From Hyphomicrobiales bacterium (GTDB lineage Bacteria; Pseudomonadota; Alphaproteobacteria; Rhizobiales; Beijerinckiaceae), in the NCBI GenBank assembly GCA_027489275.1, contig JAIYAB010000215.1, positions 1-42,298 on the forward strand: a DNA stretch of 42,298 bases, written 5' to 3'. The notes below the pieces were generated by a model. The model was given only the letters and a program-made list of their open reading frames with translations, ran no database searches and was not told where the DNA came from. Numbering within the stretch: position 1 is the stretch's first letter; the number at the start of each line of letters is the position of its first letter. Both the position numbers and the translations under genes were made by a program. Of this stretch, positions 37,406 to 42,298 are shown in pieces.

Positions 37406-38296
37406 ATGGCCGCCACCCTGATCGACGGGAAGGCCGTTGCGGCCGGGCTTCGACTGCGCATCGCGGAAGGTGTCGCCGGCCTGGCTGCGGCAGGGCACGT
37501 GCCCGGGCTGGCGGTCGTTCTGGTCGGCGAGGATCCCGCCAGCCAGGTCTATGTCCGCTCCAAGGCGAGGCAGACGGTCGAGGTCGGCATGCGCTCGATC
37601 GAGCACAGGCTCGACGCGGCCACGCCCGAGGCGGAACTCCTGGCGCTGGTGTGCCGCCTGAACGACGATCCGCAGGTCGATGGCATCCTCGTCCAGCTGC
37701 CGCTGCCGGCCCACATCGATTCCGCCCGCGTGATCGAGGCCATCGATCCGGCCAAGGACGTCGATGGCTTCCACCCAATGAACGCGGGGCGTCTCGCCAC
37801 CGGCACGGGCGGCCTCGTGCCCTGCACGCCGCTTGGCAGCCTCATGCTGCTGAAGACCGTGCGGCCCGACCTTGCGGGGCTCGAGGCCGTCGTCGTCGGG
37901 CGGTCCAACATCGTCGGCAAGCCGATGGCGCAGCTCCTCATCGCCGAAAGCTGCACGGTGACCGTCGCGCATTCGCGCACGCGTGATCTGCCGGCGGTGG
38001 CGCGCCGCGCCGACATCCTCGTCGCGGCCGTCGGTCGGCCGCAGATGGTCAAGGCGGACTGGGTGAAGCCCGGCGCCATCGTCATCGACGTCGGCATCAA
38101 CCGCATTCTCGCGCCCGAGCTCGGCGAGGGCAAGACGCGCCTCGTCGGCGACGTCGACACGGAGGCGGCGGCTGCCGTCGCGGGCGCGATCACGCCGGTT
38201 CCGGGCGGCGTCGGGCCGATGACGATCGCGTGCCTGCTGGCCAATACGCTGACGGCCGCCTGCGCCCGGCGCGGGCTTCGCACGCCGCTGGCCTAG
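37406..38296 (+). CDS. folD: Bifunctional methylenetetrahydrofolate dehydrogenase/cyclohydrolase
   Basis: [70 protein letters not shown]. Confidence 0.97.
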   Translation: MAATLIDGKAVAAGLRLRIAEGVAGLAAAGHVPGLAVVLVGEDPASQVYVRSKARQTVEVGMRSIEHRLDAATPEAELLALVCRLNDDPQVDGILVQLPLPAHIDSARVIEAIDPAKDVDGFHPMNAGRLATGTGGLVPCTPLGSLMLLKTVRPDLAGLEAVVVGRSNIVGKPMAQLLIAESCTVTVAHSRTRDLPAVARRADILVAAVGRPQMVKADWVKPGAIVIDVGINRILAPELGEGKTRLVGDVDTEAAAAVAGAITPVPGGVGPMTIACLLANTLTAACARRGLRTPLA

Positions 38297-38424
38297 CCGC
38301 CGAGGCTGCTGCGCCCGGCGCGCTCGCCTCCGTCGAAGGTCTGCCCGGCGGCGGCTTGCTGCGCTGCACGGTCCCGGGCCATTCTCCGGCGCACCGCCCC
38401 GCGGCCGCGCCCGAGGAGATCGAC

Positions 38425-39483
38425 ATGACCACGGCGAGCAAGACCAACTCCGGTCGCTTCTTCGAGGATTTCAGCCTGGGCGACGTGATCGCCCACGCCA
38501 CGCCCCGCACCGTGACGGTGGGAGACGTCGCGCTCTACACGGCGCTCTACGGCTCCCGCTTCGCGGTGCAGTCGTCCGACGCCTTCGCGCAGGCGCTGGG
38601 CTATCCGCGCGCGCCGGTCGACGACCTGCTCGTCTTCCACGTGGTGTTCGGCAAGACGGTTCCCGACATCTCGCTGAACGCGGTCGCCAATCTCGGCTAT
38701 GCCGGCGCCCGCTTCCTGGCGCCGGTCTATCCGGGAGACACGCTGCGGTCCGTGTCCGAGGTCATCGGCCTCAAGGAAAACTCGAACCGCCAGACCGGCG
38801 TCGTCTATGTCCGCTCGACCGGTTTCAACCAGCACGGCGTCGAGGTGCTCGACTACGTGCGCTGGGTCATGGTGCGCAAGCGCGACCCCGAGTCCGTGAT
38901 CGCGGAGGAGCACGTCCCGACGCTGCCGCGCGTCGTGTCGCCGGACGCGCTGGGCGACGCGTGCCCGGTCATCGATCCCGCCGCATGGGACGAGCGCCTG
39001 GCCGGCAGCCCGTTCCGCTGGGGCGACTACGCGGTCGGCGAGCGGATCGACCATGTCGATGCCATGACCGTGGAGGAGGCCGAGCACCAGATCGCCACCC
39101 GGCTCTACCAGAACACCGCCCGCGCCCACTTCGACCAGCTCTCGCAGGGCAACAGCCGGTTCGGCCGGCGCCTGATCTATGGCGGCCATGTGATCTCTCT
39201 CGCCCGCGCGCTGTCCTTCAACGGCCTCGCCAACGCCTTCCACGTCGCCGCCATCAACGGCGGCCGCCATGTCGCCCCGCTCTTCGCCGGCGGGACGGTG
39301 CATGCCTGGAGCGAGGTCCTCGATCGCCAGTCGCTGACGGGCCGCGACGACGTCGGCGCACTGCGGGTCCGGCTGGTCGCGACCAAGGACCGCCCCTGCG
39401 CCGACTTCCCGCTGAAGACCGGCGAGGAGTACGACCCGGCCGTGATCCTCGACCTCGACCTGTGGCTGCTGCTTCCGGTGTGA
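38425..39483 (+). CDS. MaoC-like double hotdog hydratase, probably mesaconyl-CoA hydratase (ethylmalonyl-CoA pathway)
   Basis: GRFFEDFSLGDVIAHATPRTVTVGDVALYTALYGSRFAVQSSDAFAQALGYPRAPVDDLLVFHVVFGKTV; length and repeat layout fit the family. Confidence 0.85.
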   Translation: MTTASKTNSGRFFEDFSLGDVIAHATPRTVTVGDVALYTALYGSRFAVQSSDAFAQALGYPRAPVDDLLVFHVVFGKTVPDISLNAVANLGYAGARFLAPVYPGDTLRSVSEVIGLKENSNRQTGVVYVRSTGFNQHGVEVLDYVRWVMVRKRDPESVIAEEHVPTLPRVVSPDALGDACPVIDPAAWDERLAGSPFRWGDYAVGERIDHVDAMTVEEAEHQIATRLYQNTARAHFDQLSQGNSRFGRRLIYGGHVISLARALSFNGLANAFHVAAINGGRHVAPLFAGGTVHAWSEVLDRQSLTGRDDVGALRVRLVATKDRPCADFPLKTGEEYDPAVILDLDLWLLLPV

Positions 39484-39692
39484 GAGCCGTCCCGACGCTG
39501 GTGGTCGGTTGATCACTCCAAGGTCCTGACGCGCGAATCGAATTGCGAAAATGATTCTCCGATCAACGGGTTAGCGGCATCGCCGTGCCCGGGGCCGGAC
39601 CGTTCAAGGCCGAAATCGGCCCGGCTCGGCGAGAGGGCAGCTTTCGTGGGGTTTAGCCGGAAGGGTTGCTGATCCGCGTCGCGAAGCACGCC

Positions 39693-39771
39693 GCCGAAAG
39701 TGGTCGGGCGACCAACGGGAGTCCTTGGGATCTGACTCCTTTTCGGGGATTGATTCCCCGATCACTTCGGC
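39693..39771 (+). ncRNA. Candidate structured RNA element with two mutually exclusive folds
   Basis: Outer arms GCCGAAAGTGGTCGGG/CCCGATCACTTCGGC (one bulge, one G-U); inner hairpins GGAGTC..GACTCC and TCGGGGA-TTGAT-TCCCCGA; the last competes with the outer stem for CCCCGA. Confidence 0.35.
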
Positions 39772-39839
39772 TCCGAATCGAACGCGGACGCCGGACGGGC
39801 GCCGAAAGTGCAGGCGAGCTACGGGATGGGTGCGACGGG

Positions 39840-40592
39840 TCAGCGGCCGCGTGGGGGAGCGGCGGGCGACCGGCCGCCCAGGCGGGCGCGGTGCATGCCG
39901 CGCATCGTCTCGCGTGCGCCGGCCAGGAAGGTGCGCGCATAGAGCCCCAGCACCGCCTCGCGGTCGTCGGGGATCGGCGCGCGGTACACATGCTCGCGGA
40001 TCGCGTGGAACATGACCGCGCCGTGCATGAGCATCACGAGCTCCCGCTCGCCCTGCGTCATCGGCAGCCGGTCGAGGGAGGGCAGGCGGCACTCGTGGCG
40101 CAGCTCGGCGACCAGCGGCTCCACGATGCGGCTCGTCAGTGTCGCCCCCCTTGACGGCGGAACGGGAAACCGGTCCAGCGCGGCGCGCACGAACAGGCGG
40201 ACCGCCAGCCCCTCGTCCTGCTCCGCGTAGAGCCGGTAGACCTCCGCCAGCCGCTCCTCGAGCGGGAGGGCCCGGTCGGCGAAGATGGGGCCGAAGTCCT
40301 CCGTCCCGCGCGAGGCGAAGATGCGGTGGAACACGCCGTCGACCAGCGCGTCCTTGGAGGAAAAATAGCGGTAGAGCAGCGCCTGGCGGATGCCGATCGT
40401 GTCGGCCAGCGCCCGTGTCGTCCCGGCGAAGCCATGTTCGGCGAAGAACGTCGCAGCCTGCATCACGATGCCCTCGCGGCGTTCGGTCGCGGAGAGGCGC
40501 GGCGCGCGCTCGCGGCCGCGGCCGACGCGGGGCGGCGGCTGTTCCACAGGCGCATCCAGGCCTTTGGGGGCGGGGTTTGGCAGTCCAGCCAT
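39840..40592 (-). CDS. TetR family transcriptional regulator
   Basis: AATFFAEHGFAGTTRALADTIGIRQALLYRYFSSKDALVDGVF, TetR HTH; start taken as MAGLPNPAPKG. Confidence 0.9.
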   Translation of the reverse strand: MAGLPNPAPKGLDAPVEQPPPRVGRGRERAPRLSATERREGIVMQAATFFAEHGFAGTTRALADTIGIRQALLYRYFSSKDALVDGVFHRIFASRGTEDFGPIFADRALPLEERLAEVYRLYAEQDEGLAVRLFVRAALDRFPVPPSRGATLTSRIVEPLVAELRHECRLPSLDRLPMTQGERELVMLMHGAVMFHAIREHVYRAPIPDDREAVLGLYARTFLAGARETMRGMHRARLGGRSPAAPPRGR

Positions 40593-40630
40593 GCGGCGTT
40601 CGGCCCGAATCCGTCGAATGTCCAGTATCC

Positions 40631-40662
40631 TACCGCATTGCAGTGCAGGCTGACACGCGGTA
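40631..40662. promoter_or_regulatory. Candidate inverted repeat TACCGC-N20-GCGGTA between tetR and sdhC
   Basis: Perfect 6-bp arms in the divergent intergenic region; operator role is inferred from position. Confidence 0.35.
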
Positions 40663-40718
40663 CTGAAACACGCCGGACGCGCAGCGACGGCCCCTGTTTC
40701 CCACGGAAAGAGAAGGCG

Positions 40719-41117
40719 ATGGCCGACTCCAGGCTCCGGATCGAGCGTCCGCTCTCCCCCCACATCCAGATCTACAAGCCGATGCTGACGATGACGATGT
40801 CCATCGTCCATCGCATCACAGGCGCGGCGCTCTATTTCGGAACGCTGATCCTGGCGGCATGGCTCATCGCCGCCGCGTCCGGCCAGGCGAGCTTCGCCAC
40901 CATGCAGGCGGTCCTCGGCTCCTTCCTCGGACGCCTCGTGCTCTTCGGCTACACGTGGGCGCTTTTGCACCACATGCTGGGCGGCATCCGTCATCTCGTC
41001 TGGGACACCGGGCGCGGCTTCGGCGCCGTCGAGCGCGAGCTGTTCGCCAAGCTTACGCTGGGCGGCTCGATCATCCTCACGGTCCTGCTCTGGATCGTGG
41101 CCTACGCGGTGCGCTGA
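40719..41117 (+). CDS. sdhC: Succinate dehydrogenase cytochrome b556 subunit
   Basis: RPLSPHIQIYKPMLTMTMSIVHRITG, SdhC signature; LLHHMLGGIRHLVWD. Confidence 0.96.
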   Translation: MADSRLRIERPLSPHIQIYKPMLTMTMSIVHRITGAALYFGTLILAAWLIAAASGQASFATMQAVLGSFLGRLVLFGYTWALLHHMLGGIRHLVWDTGRGFGAVERELFAKLTLGGSIILTVLLWIVAYAVR

Positions 41118-41127
41118 GGATCACGAG

Positions 41128-41526
41128 ATGGCCGATACCAACCGCTCCTCTCTCACCACGCCGCTCAAGCGCGTCCGCGGCCTCGGCTCCGCCGGCAGCG
41201 GGACCGACCATTTCTGGAAGCAGCGGATCACGGCGCTGGCGCAGATCCCGCTGACGCTCGCCTTCGTGGTCGTGCTGCTGTCGATCATCGGCAAGGGCCA
41301 CGCCGAGGTGGTTGCCATCGTGTCGCAGCCCCTCGTTGCCATCCTCATGCTTCTGTTCGTCGTAACAGGCATGGTCCACATGAAGATCGGGATGCAGGTC
41401 ATCATCGAGGACTACGTCCACGAGGAGTTGCCCAAGATCCTCCTGTTGGCGCTCAACACCTTCTTCGCGATCGGCGTGGGCGTCGCCTGCGTGTTCGCCA
41501 TTCTCAAGCTGAGCTTCGGAGCCTGA
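41128..41526 (+). CDS. sdhD: Succinate dehydrogenase hydrophobic membrane anchor subunit
   Basis: [30 protein letters not shown]...[18 protein letters not shown], between sdhC and sdhA. Confidence 0.95.
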   Translation: MADTNRSSLTTPLKRVRGLGSAGSGTDHFWKQRITALAQIPLTLAFVVVLLSIIGKGHAEVVAIVSQPLVAILMLLFVVTGMVHMKIGMQVIIEDYVHEELPKILLLALNTFFAIGVGVACVFAILKLSFGA

Positions 41527-41528
41527 CC

Positions 41529-42298
41529 ATGGCTGCCTCCACGAGCACTGCCGGCGCGGGCAACGGAACCGTCCGGCCCGCCGTCAACGGCGCGGCCTAC
41601 CCCGTCACCGATCACACCTTCGACGTCGTGGTGGTGGGCGCCGGCGGCGCGGGCCTGCGCGCCACGGTGGGATGCTCCCAGGCGGGCCTGCGCACGGCCT
41701 GCATCTCCAAGGTGTTCCCGACCCGCTCGCACACCGTCGCCGCGCAGGGCGGCATCTCCGCGGCCCTCGGCAACATGGGGCCGGACGACTGGCGCTGGCA
41801 CATGTACGACACCGTCAAGGGCTCCGACTGGCTCGGAGACCAGGACGCGATCGAGTATCTGTGCCGCAATGCCCCGGCCGCCGTGTACGAGCTCGAGCAC
41901 TGGGGCGTACCCTTCTCGCGCACGGACGAGGGCAAGATCTACCAGCGGCCGTTCGGCGGCATGACGACGGATTACGGCAAGGGCACCGCCCAGCGCACCT
42001 GCGCCGCCGCCGACCGCACCGGCCACGCGATCCTGCACACGCTCTACGGCCAGTGCGTGAAGAACAAGGTCCAGTTCTTCATTGAGTACTTCGCGCTCGA
42101 TCTCATCATGGAAGACGGGCGCTGCCGCGGCTTCACCGCCTGGTGCCTCGAAGACGGCTCGATCCACCGCTTCCGCGCCCATGAGGTGATCCTGGCGACC
42201 GGCGGCTATGGCCGCGCCTATTTCTCCTGCACCTCGGCCCACACCTGCACGGGCGATGGCAATGCGATGGTGCTGCGCGCCGGCCTGCCGCTGCAGGA
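41529..42298 (+). CDS. sdhA: Succinate dehydrogenase flavoprotein subunit (3' truncated by window edge)
   Basis: [81 protein letters not shown]. Confidence 0.97.
   Translation, partial: MAASTSTAGAGNGTVRPAVNGAAYPVTDHTFDVVVVGAGGAGLRATVGCSQAGLRTACISKVFPTRSHTVAAQGGISAALGNMGPDDWRWHMYDTVKGSDWLGDQDAIEYLCRNAPAAVYELEHWGVPFSRTDEGKIYQRPFGGMTTDYGKGTAQRTCAAADRTGHAILHTLYGQCVKNKVQFFIEYFALDLIMEDGRCRGFTAWCLEDGSIHRFRAHEVILATGGYGRAYFSCTSAHTCTGDGNAMVLRAGLPLQ

Overview
GC-rich window whose gene content looks alphaproteobacterial (inference from gene content only). Most of it is recognisable housekeeping, metabolic and transport loci: class I glutamine amidotransferase; universal stress protein; a TPP-riboswitch-controlled thiBPQ thiamine ABC operon; NDP-forming acyl-CoA synthetase with enoyl-CoA hydratase; an HTH-PfkB sugar/nucleoside kinase divergent from a 2OG-Fe(II) dioxygenase and a polyamine-type ABC operon; fused indolepyruvate ferredoxin oxidoreductase; OpgD/MdoG-like glucan protein; M14 peptidase; dipeptide-type solute-binding protein; tRNA-Ala(CGC); yggT-DUF167-folD; mesaconyl-CoA hydratase-like MaoC protein; TetR regulator; sdhCDA (sdhA truncated by the window edge). 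The part that stands out is ~23.4-34.2 kb. It is a compact, mostly co-directional, apparently undescribed cluster of nine envelope-linked or unknown genes, divergent from a secreted subtilisin (S8) protease. It contains two OmpA-like + CsgG/TolB-like(?) gene pairs that appear to be an internal duplication. These flank three tightly coupled proteins of unknown function, and a glycine-zipper lipoprotein and a large exported protein with an IalB-like C-terminus follow. An unusually AT-rich divergent promoter region carries adjacent palindromes. All assignments come from reading the translated sequence and motifs; no searches were run.
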